From: Calycina herbarum
Taxonomy: Eukaryota > Ascomycota > Leotiomycetes > Helotiales > Pezizellaceae
Assembly: GCA_001414485.1 (NCBI GenBank)
Contig: LLEY01000094.1
Location: 1-64,000 of the forward strand
Length of the DNA stretch: 64,000 bases
Reading direction: 5' to 3'
Shown piece by piece: positions 47,722 through 60,135 of this stretch. The translations under genes were made by a program, and so were the position numbers. Numbering within the stretch: the first letter of the stretch is position 1; each line of letters begins with the position of its first letter. The notes beneath the pieces are model-generated. The model saw only the letters and a list, made by a program, of their open reading frames with translations, searched no databases and was not told the DNA's origin.

Positions 47722-48069
47722 CTATGTAGCAGCTAAGGAAATCGTTCCTGTCGCAGTCCCCGTGATCACATCATTGAAAGCAGTTGCGGCACCAGAACCA
47801 GTTTTCTTTGCAGCTACGGTTGTGGCTTTCTTGCAGAGGTCGTAAGAAGCTCCGGGGGCGTTACATTGGTTTTGGACAGTGCTGCAGAGGTAATCTATGA
47901 GGGGGGTGAGGTCGGTGGTGCCGCCATGACTGAAGCTATCTTTAGTGGTGGGAGAGAACGCGTTTTCCTTGAAAGTGATGGTTGGCTCTTTGCAGGATCC
48001 CCAGTCGGCTGCGTTAGCCAAAGTTGCCAGGACCGGAGCAGTGAGAATGAGCTTTGTAGAAGGAATCAT
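47722..48069 (-). CDS. Small secreted protein with four cysteines
   Basis: Intronless, 115 residues. The ATG at 48069 gives MIPSTKLILTAPVLATLANA, a clean signal peptide; the frame stays open further upstream but that part lacks sense. The mature protein (about 95 residues) has Cys in WGSCKEP, DYLCSTV, NQCNAP and DLCKKA, enough for two disulfides. The pattern, early SCxxP with a Phe-rich strand, an HGG turn and LCxxV...QCxAP, is one I have seen in conserved fungal secreted proteins of unknown function. No enzyme motif. Candidate effector or wall-associated protein, by inference. Confidence 0.75.
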   Translation of the reverse strand: MIPSTKLILTAPVLATLANAADWGSCKEPTITFKENAFSPTTKDSFSHGGTTDLTPLIDYLCSTVQNQCNAPGASYDLCKKATTVAAKKTGSGAATAFNDVITGTATGTISLAAT

Positions 48070-49895
48070 ATTGAAAGTAGTGAAAGAAATAGATTTGTTT
48101 AGTGAAGAGAGTGTTGGTAAGAGATAGAGAAAAGGAATGAAGAGGCAGAAGATGCTTGGTGGTGAGGGTGGTGAGAGCAAATTAAAAAAGGAAATAGAAC
48201 CTCTTATACATATAAGTTGTGAAAAATTACACAACAAAATTCTCATATTCTGTACGCTCCTCTTCAACAGTGACATTCCATTCCTTGGCGAAGGAGTGCA
48301 TCTAAGCACTCTGGAAGTATCAAGTCAGCTCTGAACATGAGCGCCTCCATTCAAGAATTTCTCCACTATCCTCACAATACGTCGTTGGAATACCATCGCA
48401 GCTTTTCTCCAAGGGTCGGTTGAGGAGCCACAAGGCAGAGCCATAATACAGCAGGAGCTTGGCTCCTCCTTATCCCCAAAGGACGGATCTCAACGGATTT
48501 ACTCCCAACACTTGATGCCCACCATATCGGATACAGTAGCCCCAAGAACAATTCGAGAAATTTGAGGGGAGATGATAAGTGGTGCGCAAAAAAAGCCCGC
48601 ATAGGCCGAAAGTACGATATCGATACAAATTCAAAAGTGCCGCGAACGAAAGCAGGATAAGACTAAGCCGACGAGCTAGATAGAAATTTGCAGTTACACC
48701 TCGTACCTTTCCTAGACGCTAAAAAGGAGAATGGATTTCGAGGAATCATTCGGCATCTGGCCTGAGCTTCCGGCCTCTCACCCCCCGAGATTCGTTTTCG
48801 GCGACAAGAAATCGTAGATATGGGGATGTGGCGGGGGGGGGGGGTTATACTCTGGACGTGGTCAGAGTCATGCCTTCCCTTCTTGCTCTCACGTGGGTCA
48901 TAGTAGGTCACTTTGTTGAGTCGGGGACAGTAGAGAAGGAGCGACTTTGGCCTCGGCGGCCTCTCGACCTTTCGCGACACCCACCGGGACCAGGTCGTTC
49001 CTTCCCTCTCCATCTCGACTCGACCTCGTCCCTGAACCACCCTCTCCTCAACACCAGACCGTGGACCGCAGCGACCTTGACTCGGACCTGGATCGCCGCA
49101 GTGATCTCGTGGGTTAAACCCATAGACCTTGTCCAACAACTCCCATACACACATGCATCGACTTGAAGACGAAGGATCGACAAGTTCGACATACTGCAAA
49201 GCTGTCAAGAAGAAAAGTGCATAGTTAGCAACATGGTAAGCTTCATTCAGGTCATCCTTCGCCGTTGTAGGGTCCTTCGACAGTGCCACGAAGCGAGGTG
49301 GAGAACGTCACTTTTATGCACCCTTGGGATCTTTCATGTTGCGTATTTTCAAGAGTGAATTCCTTATTGTATGAACACTCTTAAAACATACCTAACATTG
49401 TTGACGTGAAACATGCTGGGCGATGTTCTGAGTAACTTATCTTTTTAGCAGACAATGGCTCATTGTCCCATTTGAGATGCGAGGCCATGGGAACGTGAGA
49501 ACATTTGTTAATTCACTGACAAGGCTTATCTTTCACTCTTTTAGTGCATGTGACGCTGTTTGATGAATCATCTTCGGATGGTGATGTGGCTTTACGCCCA
49601 CATTCCAGTCTCTCACAAAACCTGTTCACAAGCGGGGAGTGTTTTGAAGCAAGTGTATTTAATTCCCAATTGAACCGGTCTCTATCATTTCAAGAGCCAG
49701 ATATCGTGTATGCAAATATCCTTTCTATCCCACTCCAACCAAACCTTTCCAACGATTCAAACCATTAACCAACCAATTTGTACCCCAATTGCCAACCGGT
49801 GCCGAGGCAAAGCCTATTGCAGATAGGCCTGGGATATATGAGGAAGAATGGAGCTGAATGTGAAGAAGAAGCTGAAGCGACGAGGTGATGAGAGA
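48070..49895. other. Gene-poor spacer, 1.8 kb
   Basis: A 12-14 base G run lies at about 48832-48843. A minus-strand frame of 208 codons (48663-49289) has Arg/Pro/Ser-rich content and no domain; not called. One more copy of GGACGGAT occurs at 48481-48488, away from the tryptophan cluster. Confidence 0.45.
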
Positions 49896-50748
49896 TTATC
49901 GTTGTGGTTGTTTGACGATAACGTTGTAGTCTAGGTTTAAAAGGTTAGTTGACAGTTTCGAGGCGCGGACAGGGAGTTTGATCGAGGTAGCAGTATATAC
50001 TTGAAAGCAAAGACAAGAGTGAAAAGGAAAACCACTCACGATCGGTATCAAACTCCTGACCACAAACTACGTTATGTCCGCCTAGTATAACACATGAGCA
50101 CCTGCTAAGCGAAAGGACTTAGGAAAGGTTACATACCACCAATTTCATGACAATCAGGAGTATTCAAGATATCCTCAACATAGGAAGCAATGTATTTAGC
50201 ATCTGGATTAATCCAATCGTCATTCTGCATATCACCTATTAGTATTTTCCCTTCAGTCTAGAGCTCGCATGTTATAAATGGGAAGAAAAATAAACAAACA
50301 TCATTGCAGACAACAATCTCAGAAACAGTACCACTACTCCAAGCCTGATAGCAACCATGCCCTTGGACCCAAATACGATCTTGAGCTCTAAGATCTTCGA
50401 TACCGTGGAGCACTTGGATGGTCTGGGCAGGAATCCAGCCTCGGCCATTGTCCTTGCAGCAATGAACACCATCCTTGTTCCGACCATTGAGAGGTGAGGA
50501 GGTCTAGGAATAGTGTCAGCCAATGCAGAATTTGAATTGAGGGAATTTATCTTCATTTCAAGTTGAATCTCGAGGCAGGAATTGGAACTCACATTGTTAC
50601 GGGCTTCAAGCTCAGTGTGAGGTGCAATAGGAGATCCAGAGGCCTAGATTGCGTCAGAGAGGCTTCTCAAATCTGAGGCCTGGGCGAAAGAGTAACTTAT
50701 AAAGGTGAAAAGGTTGAGGAGAACAATGACGAGTATTGGGAGATACAT
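49896..50748 (-). pseudogene. Secreted Cys-rich protein gene with an in-frame TAG
   Basis: Five exons fit: 50748-50593, 50503-50300, 50224-50137, 50081-50040, 49999-49896, about 197 codons. The start gives a signal peptide (MYLPILVIVLLNLFTFISYS). Codon 35 is TAG (50644-50646, minus), with the same frame open on both sides (SLSDAI, stop, ASGSPIAPHTELEARNN). No intron I can draw removes it in frame. After it: DGVHCCKDNGRGW, DRIWVQGHGCYQAW, EIVVCNDNDDW, ILNTPDCHEIGGHNVVCGQ, six cysteines in all. All later junctions keep frame, so the rest is intact. A CAG to TAG change is the simple reading, making this a recent pseudogene; readthrough or strain polymorphism is possible. Function unknown; effector-like. 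Confidence 0.65.
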
Positions 50749-51914
50749 TGCTGCAAGGTTGAGGTGGTCCCAAAGTGAACTGCGGGAGTTGGGATGAAGA
50801 GTTGAATTTGAATAGCTCAAGAAGCTGAAGAAAGAGGCTTAAATATGAGCTATGGAACGTTATTGCAGAAGTCCCAAGGTTGGGAGGGGTGGTTTTGGAA
50901 TTGAGTTGTGTGATGGAGGAGAAGGGGGTTGAGGAAAGGAAAGGAGGGTCCAAGTATTCAAATGTGGGTCCCCAGAGTATGGGGAGCGCTTCGAATGCAA
51001 TTGTTTTCTAGTTTCTCGCTTAATTCCGTTAAGAAAGTAAGAGAATAAGAGCTGTTAGCAGGAAGAAGTGTGCAGTGTTGAAGTTAAGGGTTGCAAACAC
51101 TGTGGTAATTGATATCTTTCATGTAAGCAGAACAAGCTCCTGTTGATGTTCTAGCTCCCTTTGAAGGCGAGGTTAACATGCGATATATGAATCACAGGAG
51201 AAAAGCGGGTAAGTGAAGCCCAAGGTCCAAATAGTTGAGCAAGTAGTAGTGAATTAAAAAGATAATGGCGACATTTAGATGACTCTCTAGTCAGGAGAAG
51301 GTGGGGTTCACTTAAATCTCAATCAAGCTCACTTGAAATTCCAAAAAGGCGACTTCAGGGGAACCAAGCACACAATTAGAAAAACGTGAGTTTCGATGTA
51401 TTTCATGAGTAAACTATGAGTTACTCGTGAGTAAGCCGCCAATGATATGGCAAGTAAGCTACGAGTTATTCTTGAGTAAGCTGCAAAGACAAAGCCACAT
51501 CAAACCAGAAGTTTACAACACCATTTGGGAAAATTACTGCTTTAGAGTATAGATATAAAAGTTGGCTCATAACAACTAAACGAAGTGCGAGTTAATCTTC
51601 GCTCCAAGCCACTTGAATTTGGAATGGTTGGAGGACGAAACGATCGTTACCAACCACAAGGAGCTTGGAAAAAGCAAAGCATAATCAATGGTATCGAGGA
51701 AGTTCAACTCAACGTCACAAAAGTTCGAACAAATCACTTTAAAGGTATGTGGTATTCTCATCTAACCTGGCCTTAGACCCGAGTCATTTCTTACCCAGCA
51801 CCCCAAAATCCAAATTACCCTCCTCCACCAACTCTAAATCTCCAAAAACAGAACATTGGTATCAATTATCCAATGCAAATTATGTCATCTCAGCCAAAAA
51901 GTAAATCAACTGAT
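50749..51914. other. Spacer, 1.2 kb
   Basis: Promoter of the secreted Cys-rich gene and 3' region of the peptide transporter. Holds a two-copy imperfect repeat (separate entry). No gene supported. Confidence 0.5.
51412..51484. repeat. Two imperfect 28-nt copies
   Basis: 51412-51439 and 51457-51484 match at 23 of 28 positions; four of the five differences are transitions. The shared core is GAGTTA(C/T)TC followed by GAGTAAGC. Confidence 0.6.
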
Positions 51915-54160
51915 TCACTCCTTAACCTCATGAGCAATAGGTCGGGTATCAACTTCGTCTTCCACGTCCTTGCTCACAACCAAATGTCCAACAGGAAGCA
52001 TGTTAAGATGGTCCTCTTCCTGATCCTGCTTTCTAAACAAAAACCAGAAGATAACACCACCAATAAATGCAATGACCTATCAATATCATCAGTAACTTCC
52101 CTTTCATCAACGAGGGGCGGGGTAACTTACAGCCATACTTCCATAATTCCAAACCAGATTTGGATCCGCACTAATGGGAACAAAAGCCTCACCAAGAGCT
52201 GCGGAAATAGCACTGGTAAATAGTGCCACAGACATAACCAACGATCGCATGTTGACAGGAGCCTTGGAGAAGGCGTATTCAAGAGATGTGATCGAGGCGA
52301 AAATCTCGGAAATGGCAATAAGGACGTAGGCACCGGTTTGAGCCCAGACGTTGATGGATACTGTCGGACAAGTGGTTTCTCCATCGCCACCGAGAGATTC
52401 GGGGAGTGTGAGAGAGGCGTAGTTTCCGCAGATGGAGTCCTTGTATATGTAGGCCTGGATTACTGCTGCCCAAACCATTGCTGCCGAACCGGTGAAAAAT
52501 CCTGCTGTGATTCCTAGAGAGTAATGTTAGTATATTGAATTTAAATCGCTGGGGAACGTCAAGGGAGTGGGGGGAAACATACTCTTAATAGGTGTGAAGC
52601 GTATCTTTGCCTTTCTCAAAGCAGGATAGATAACCAAATCGCAAATTGGGATCAAAATGATCAGCGCAAACGGATCCAAATTGGACAAAACATCATTGGG
52701 TAATCCATTAAGTTTCATGACTGCAGCTTGACTGGTAAGGTTGTTGTTAAGTTGATTGTAAGTCAACCAATAAATCGGGAACCAGCAGAACACAGAGCAA
52801 GCTGCGAATCCACGACGAACCTCATCAACCCACTGATCATCGAAGGTCATCCATCGTGGTCGAAGATGAGGTTCAATTCTAGAAGGCTTGACATCTTCCC
52901 AGAATGTGCCGTCATGGAGATGCTTATATGTGGAAACGGGGTTGAGGGACCAACGGCCTTTGTTTGCGCGAAGGAAAATTCGCACGGCTTTGCTTAAGAC
53001 GGAACCAGTTGGTGGACTTCTCTTGTACCTCTTATTTCCCCACCACAAAACAAGAGGACAAACGCAAAGCATGAGCGTAGGTAGGAGGAAAGACAACCAA
53101 AAGCCTACGTATTTCTCGCAATATACCATAGAAAGTTGACCGACAAGTGCGCCAATATTAATGAAGAGGTAGAAGTAGTTGTAGACTCTGTTTTGAGTGA
53201 CCGCTGGGTCGATGATGACTCGTTCTCCAGATGGGAGTTCGCGAACGATCATCTTGGTAAGGGGAAGTTGTTCGGCGATCATTGGGGAGATGTTAGGTTT
53301 GAATGTTCCTGTTCCAACGCCCATGATGATAAGGCCGATGATGAAGACAGGTAGAGAGGCATTTGGCTTGACAATGACTGGTGGAATGGCAGAAATAACC
53401 AAAACTATGTGACCGATGATCGCAATGACGAGCTAGAAAATATTAGAATTGTGAGCTTTTGTTGAATGATAGCAGAGTAGGAAACCCCCATTGAATGAGG
53501 GTTCGATTGAAGGGTTAGTGAAATAGGAATCTTACAGCAACACAGATTGTCTTATAACGCCCAAGATGAGCATCTGCCACGTAGGCACCGAAGAGAGGAA
53601 TCAAATAGACCCAGAATTGATTGAAGGTTGTAAGACCAGTTGAGGCTTGCTGTCCCTTGTTGAGAGCTCCAGACTGTCCATCGGTAAAGCCTGCTCCCGT
53701 CTTAGAGCCATCGGGCAAGGGTTGTTGGATGTAGTTGGTGACTAGTAAGTGTTAGATATATGAGTTGAGGGTGGAAGAGAAGTTGGACGATAGACACAAA
53801 TGCTGCTATTCAATCGCGCGTTGCGAAAGAGATGATGCAACTTCGATAGTAAAAGATGAGACATCGTAGAGATAACGAAGCCTTAAGGGGATAAGAGATT
53901 ATCAACTTACAAACAACAGTAGTACCATAGTACGAGAAACGTTCACAGAGTTCGATAAAAGCTATCGTGTAGATGGCGAAAGGAATCTTATCTGAAACTC
54001 TTCGGAGGCTGTGGAACTCTTCTTCGGTGGGGTATTCTCCTTGGATATCCTCATCGTAGTCGTCATAACGATAGACAGGGCCAGGTCCAGCAGCTGTCTT
54101 CTTCTCACCGGGTACAGTCGAAGGCGGAATAACCTCGAGAGCCTCTGGGTTAGTAGCCAT
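51915..54160 (-). CDS. PTR2: Proton-coupled di/tripeptide transporter (POT/PTR family)
   Basis: Imports di- and tripeptides across the plasma membrane with protons. Exons 54160-53911, 53741-53536, 53432-52583, 52513-52131 and 52076-51915 give 616 residues, normal for fungal PTR2. Start at MATNPEALEV (54160). N-terminal hydrophilic tail, then the ExxERF-type block FIELCERFSYYGTTVVF, NQFWVYLIPLFGAYVADAHLGRYKTI (PTR2 signature 1), IIMGVGTGTFKPNISPMI, YNYFYLFINIGALVG (signature 2), FCWFPIYWLTYNQLNNN and, near the end, SEIFASITSLEYAFSKAP. Twelve membrane spans fit. The first intron is 169 nt, longer than its neighbours. No pseudogene signs. Confidence 0.95.
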
Positions 54161-57100
54161 GTTCACGATGTGGGTTCTTGATTAGTGGTGGTATTGCCAA
54201 GAAGATTGAAGTGATGGGGGAAGCTGAGGTGGGGAGGAGGGGAACGAGGGTCTTTATGTTGCTGCAACTTCAAGGTCCATGGGGGTGCTTGAGGTGCGTG
54301 ATGCAAGACAGGGTTATCTACCATTCACTTTGAAGCGAAGTGAATGGGAATAGAAGAAGCTAAACAAAGTCAATGGCCAATGATAACAGAGAAGCAATAG
54401 ATAAACGGAATTTATAGGCAGTTTACGGCTCTAATTGTTCCGGAATCCCCCTGCTTCTTATCAAGGAACTATCAATCCAGCCTTCCAGCCCCTGGAGACA
54501 ATAATTCGGGAGCCATTGACATGCCATACCCTCGCCACCGGTCCACCCAGAGATCAGCATACTCTGCGACGGGAATGGTCGAGGACGAGGATGGTAGGGG
54601 GAAGGAGTTTGGAGAGTTGAGGGTGCAGATAACGTTATTGCGTAGCTAGCCACCCGGTTGGTTCAGTGAACGGCCTCTCATTGGAAAGCGGATCTTGCTC
54701 CATACTGCAACAACTGCGTCCTTTCCCGCTAATATGGCACTAGAAGGACCGAAGAAGAAGTGCGTCTCGAGGGGGGGGGCTTTCCATGATTCGCCAAGAG
54801 GTCTTGGACGCAATCGCAATGCTTGAATTGACAACCATGCACAACCCCCTCATGGTTACTACCCGTCTTGGAATTGAAGAAGGTCATTGGACCATCACCA
54901 CGGCTGCTAAATAACTTGCATCGGTGTGAGTTGAACACCTACTCAATGCTTCAAAGATTTGCAAATACAATTGAGGTTTGCCTTTGCTACCTGGATTGGC
55001 AATATGAGTGGTCTGATTACACAGGTGCAGCGTCAAACATGTGAGAAACATCGTAACACCGTGCACCCGCGCACCGCGCACCCGCATACTTTCTTCCCCA
55101 GTCTGGGTTTTGGGATGGGAAACTGGGAAACTGGGGAAGAGGATACGTCGGGCCGATGTTACTCGCTAGAGATAAGAGAACGTTGTTGGGAAACATATAA
55201 GATGTTTGGAAACGGCAATCGTGTGATTTGCGTCAATTCATCATTTTGACGCTACTGACGAGTGTTTTTGAACGGAAAAAAGGCACGCTGATGAATAGTC
55301 AGATGCAAGCAAGTAACAGGCAAATAGTGGGGAAATGGTCGTTTCCGATACACAGCTCGAGGGCTGGCTGTCGGGCGCACGCTTGTGAGGTGCGTCTTTG
55401 GTGGGACATAACCTAGAAAATCCGATCACTGTAGAATTTGAAGTCAAGTACAGTAAAGTAACACCGAACCTAGGTACCACAGCAGCCAGCCCTCCATTTA
55501 CACACCGAGACCTCGTACACTGAGCCTAGAACCTTGACTTCTGCAAAGACGTCACAAATTGTACGCAAACAATTGGGGACCTAGCTTCCCTATCTTTCTT
55601 CTTTCAGGAAGGAGAAAAAAGGACTCTTTCCGCATCCCACGTCTCGCTGTTGGCTTATTCCTTCTTTGGATGGCAAAATATGATCGCGGTGGCTGGGGAT
55701 TTTGCCATTCGCAGAGCAAGGAATCGGGAACGGAGAGCGCCACTGGGTGCCCTCCTCCTTCTTTCCGCCAATGTAGTCAGCGAGTACCGTTGCAGAGAGA
55801 AAGCCTCCATCAAGCCTAGATCAAGCCGCAACGGGCCAAAAGGGGAAGGTAATAACATCGTCGTGAGCACGCGAGTTGCTTTCCCCATTCGAGAAGCTGC
55901 TGATCGATGTTTGCTGGTTTGCCCAGTCGGCCGCCGGCGACAGTTCTCGTATGTCGAACTCGGGAGGTGAAGGGGTTTGCCGCGAGAGGGCGCCTGCTTG
56001 TACGTTGTACCATGGTGACGACTAAAGTTATTTTCAGATGGCGGTGATGGAGAGGGCTGAATGATGGGAGCGACGAGTGTGTCATCGTAACCTGCATTTC
56101 CAGCCAACGTCTTGGGGCTCAACACCATTATCAAAGTGGTATGTCGTAGAAAAGGTAGTTGAATGATGAAAGAAGAGAAGAGTGAGAAGAGATGTAAGAA
56201 AAAGGGTTGTAAATCAGCTCAAGAGCGAATCGCGCTCCGAGTGTCCCGGATCACGTGCTCTTCAACACAAAAAAAGAGATTCAGAAACTCTACCTTACAT
56301 CGTAAGAGAACAGTATATGATATCTACGTCATCCATGTAGTTTCTAGGTTCCCAGGCCGTAATGTAAGATCACGTGTCTTAGTAAAACGTGACTGGAGAT
56401 ATCACAATTGAGAAGTGGTGGAAGAAGTGATGAGGAAAATTGGTTTGAGGGCAATTTTTGATTAGAAGCCTTACCTCATAGCTAGCTGAAGTTTCGATCA
56501 ATTTTGATCCAAGCACCAGCTTGAATTACAAACCTGCCTCCACTTGTCGGCCCCCTCATCCTTGGAGAGTTGTACATGCTTATATATTAATAAAAAAATA
56601 GCTCGTAGGCTTAGGACAAATATAGCAAAACAAAACCCAATTTCAATTGATCTTAATAAAATTCTACTAGCTGGCGAAAAATCAAAAGGAAGAACACATA
56701 CAAGAAACAAGAGTGAATTTAATGCTAGCATTCCCTAGGTAGAATTCCGATTCAGCGTTTCCATCGAAGCCGCTTGGCAGCTCCCTTGAATCAATATCGT
56801 CATTAGTTTGTGGAACTAAATACTTAATAAATATGCTGACTGGAAATCGTTCTATCTTGCCTCAGAACTGGAAACTTCAGCGGGGTTACATGTATTACAC
56901 TTAATTCCGAACGTGTCTAACAGACCCGTTTTTATGTCTTTTTGTAATTCTCAGGCGGTTCCTGCCAGTGGAAAGATTATGTGGTTCAGGTGTGTCTTCT
57001 TTCATGAACAAACACAGAATATGGCATCTGCCCGCCTCTATTCATATAAATGTATGAGAGGAGATAGACATCAAGAGAGAAGAATGCAAAGGGAACCAAG

Positions 57101-57981
57101 AAAACCAGGGGATTCGGTCGTAAGTGCGAAGTCATATTCTAGAAAGGGGGTACATTGGTAGGGGGCTACTGAGCGGCCTTCGCTGGACTAACATTCCTGT
57201 CAGAATTATATAGATAAAGCTATTAATATAACTTTTCAACCGTCAGCAATATTGTGAATCAAAAACGTTTATAGCTAATTTCAGGAGTGAGATAAACTGG
57301 AAATTATGAAATTGGGTCTACCACGGTCAACTTTATTCTCAATCGAAACATTTCTCAAAACAATAGCAGAAAGATCTACTCAATTTCCACTCGCTCATCA
57401 AGACAAACTATTTTCCAAGTTCATGTTATCAGCCTGCATCGCGCTATAGTTGGTTACACCTACAGGGCCTAAGCGAATAAATTTTCAGGGGCTAGAAGTG
57501 GGCATTATAATACAACATCAATAGCCTAGATATCAAAGGGATTTAAGACTACATTGAGCATATCTAGCTATCGGTGGCTGTCTCTCTTGGATGGCCATTA
57601 CAGTAGCCTTCCTACCAGCAAAATGCCTAGGTTACTTGAAGGGGGGAAAATTGATGAAATTTGCACGCAAATTTTCTGAGATGTATACCTTTGAAAATAA
57701 TTATCACGTTTGGCTTCAGACTTCGAAGACGCCACAATGGTAATTGTGTCAGTTGATTTATAAGATCAGATCATTGGATTCTCCAGAGGCAATGAACCCA
57801 AAGTGAATAAAATTAAACTCCAAAACTCCAACATTCCAAAATCCCAAAAATCCGAGGCAAATAATACAGCTACAAACACGATAAAAGATTGTTCCTCCCT
57901 ATTGCGCCCCGTGTTCCAAACCCCGCTCGTGTACTCCTTCATTCCGCGAGAAACTGTACTCTAACCTTTATTGCCCTCCAT
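54161..57981. other. Long gene-poor stretch, 3.8 kb
   Basis: No domain or credible splice chain seen on either strand. The longest frame, 55655-56134 minus (159 codons), is Arg/Ser/Pro-rich without recognisable motifs. CGCGCACCCGC-type short repeats lie near 55064-55085. Base composition is ordinary, so this is not RIP-altered repeat DNA. Confidence 0.45.
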
Positions 57982-60085
57982 TTATCCAGAAACCCCAAAA
58001 ACATGCTTACTATCATCACCATACCCTGGCCAGTCTTCAATACCAATATCTCTCTTTATGTCACTTGCAAAAACATGCTTACTGTCATCACCATACCCTG
58101 GCCAATCCTCAATGCCGATCTCACTTCTCCCAACCCCACGCTTCCCAGCTCCATGACAGTTGCCATTTCCAGATCCGCCAGCAGTTTCCAGAGCACTACC
58201 AACACAGGCCTTGGTACCGATTGGCAGGCGACCACTGGCATACCATTGGAACTTGGCATCATCAGGTGTTCGCTCAAACTTGTACTGGGTAACAGCTCCG
58301 CAGCCGTCAAGCTGCTTCTTAAGACCTTCGCCCTCAGCCCCAAGTTTGGCGTCCGGCAGGTTCTTTCCGCGGATCTCAAAGGAGTCCCAGAGGAACTTGT
58401 AGGAAACGTCGCAGGATACTTCGTTGATCTGCTTGCTAAGAGGTGTCAAGGTGTATTGCCATCCATCACCAGTGGTAAGGGTGCCGCCGAATTTATAATT
58501 GTGAGGATTGTTGAGAGAATCGCCTCCATCGCAGCCGTTGATGACCGCGTCTTTGAAACTGGCAGCGCAACTTGGGGCGTCCTTGGCTCCTTTATCTTGG
58601 TTGTTGGGAGCTGTGACAGACAGCTTGAGCTCGTCAACGCTTCCCTGGTTGTAGGTTACCTCTTTGGCCGTTTGGCCACAGAAATCATCAACATTCTTTG
58701 TGGCAGTATCGGCGTGCATTACCCAAGTATCACCACTGATGCCGTGGCATGCATTCTTGTCAGGAACCGTTGGTGGTGGGGTCGGTGGTGTTGTGAGCCC
58801 GCCCAAATCATCGGTGTATTGATCGAGGACCAAATCACGAATCTTTTCGTGTAAGGCGTTTTGAGGGTGGAAAACCTTGACTCTGTTCCCTATGTAGCGC
58901 CATAACGGATCCTGAATTCCAGTTGCGTCGGAACCGCCATTATCGATGTTGGCGAAAACCTCAATTTGGAATGAAGCATAAGTTGGGAATTCGGACTGAA
59001 CGTTGGCACGGGAATTGACGGTTTGGTAGGCTTTCGAGAGACGGTCGTCAAAACTCTTGTCATCCGGCTCGTTGTAGGGGTAGTGCCAGATCCAGAGTTT
59101 CTCGTTCTTCTGATCGGGCTCTTTAACTCCTGGCTCGCAATATCTATGACCTTTCAATTGGCCGTCGATGGGAACGAATTTGACATTCTCGTCCTTGTGT
59201 TTCTCGACTGCAGCAGCAATGGCTTTATTGAGACCAACGCTCATGTCATTGTATTCCTGGCGGATCGCTTGAGTCATTTTTATATGCTCTTTTCCGTCGC
59301 TTTTCGGGTTGGCTCCCCGAGCGAATGTGACAGTATCGCAATCTTTGCTGGTGACATCGAAGAATTGTGGGAATCCAGGGACGTAGAGCCTAAACTTTTC
59401 ACCAATTGGGCCTTTACGGCCCCTGTCTACAACTTTCTTGATGGTGTTACTGATATTTTCAACCAGCTTAGGATCCTTGATCAAATCCTGCGAGAATTTT
59501 CTTTGATCGGGACATGTGCGGTAAGTTGGGCCAGCACCAAAAGGGAAATTGTATTCCAAGATACAATTGAATATAATGCCGGGGAAATCGATGTCATTAC
59601 CACCAACTTGAAGTGTAGCGAGGTCGGGTGTCCCAAAAGCTGGACGATCACCTGGATAGAGGTTAGTAAATGATACTCTAGTCTTGCAACTTGAGAAGTT
59701 TACCGAATTGACTATTAGGCGTTCCAGAAGTAGGTTCATCATAGAATTGATAAAGTTCGACATCCGTAGTGTTAGATCCAGAACAAACGACATTGTTGAA
59801 CTTAATAGTGAGATCTTTGTGATCACCGTTTGGCAGTCTGTTGTCGCTGTTCATTAGGACTGGATAAGCATGATCGTAGCGTAGACAGCGGTAAGAGTTC
59901 GAGGTGTAGTCTCCAGCCCCGACACCTGAAGAGTACGAGTCTCCAAGGGCAGTCCACTCAAAAGTACCTCGACCAAGTATCTGCTTGATCTTCTCGATTC
60001 TGGTTGCTAGTGGTGAAGCGAAGGCTGCCTAGAGAGCCATTGCAAGCGTGAACGCCGTAGTAATTGGCTTGGAAAGAACCGCCAT
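57982..60085 (-). CDS. Secreted SGNH/GDSL hydrolase with C-terminal Lys-Arg-flanked repeats; in-frame TAG in the signal peptide
   Basis: Two exons, 60085-59704 and 59651-57982, with a 52-nt phase-1 intron; 684 codons including the end stop. The first 28 codons read as a signal peptide (MAVLSKPITTAFTLAMAL, then a stop at codon 19, AAFASPLATR), the TAG being at 60029-60031. SGNH blocks: GDSYSSGVGAG (Ser at about 50), VGGNDIDF (Asn) and HPQNALHEKIRD (catalytic His). A Pro-rich hinge (LTTPPTPPPTVPDK) leads to a Cys-containing C-terminal domain of about 230 residues. The last 60 residues hold two identical 17-mers, IGIEDWPGYGDDSKHVF, each preceded by a Lys-Arg site. Lipase/esterase class is firm; substrate unknown. 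The rest of the frame is intact over 660 codons, so either the stop is very recent or it is tolerated. Confidence 0.78.
58001..58123 (-). repeat. Two 51-nt coding repeats, 72 bp apart, in the SGNH hydrolase
   Basis: The two copies encode the same 17 residues but differ at five positions, all synonymous. Between them lies the seven-codon linker ASDIKRD. Confidence 0.85.
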
Positions 60086-60129
60086 TGTGGCTCGTGAACT
60101 TAAATTTTTGAAGATCAAGAAAGATTTGG

Positions 60130-60135
60130 TATATA
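60130..60135 (-). promoter_or_regulatory. TATA box of the SGNH hydrolase gene
   Basis: TATATA on the minus strand, 45 bp before the ATG at 60085, whose context is CACAATGG. This supports that ATG, with the early TAG after it, as the real start. Confidence 0.5.

Noticed and set aside
48663..49289. 208-codon minus-strand frame
   Set aside because: Arg/Pro/Ser-rich without domain, crosses a G homopolymer, no plausible splice partners.
55655..56134. 159-codon minus-strand frame in the long gene-poor stretch
   Set aside because: No domain, low-information composition; kept only as a possibility.
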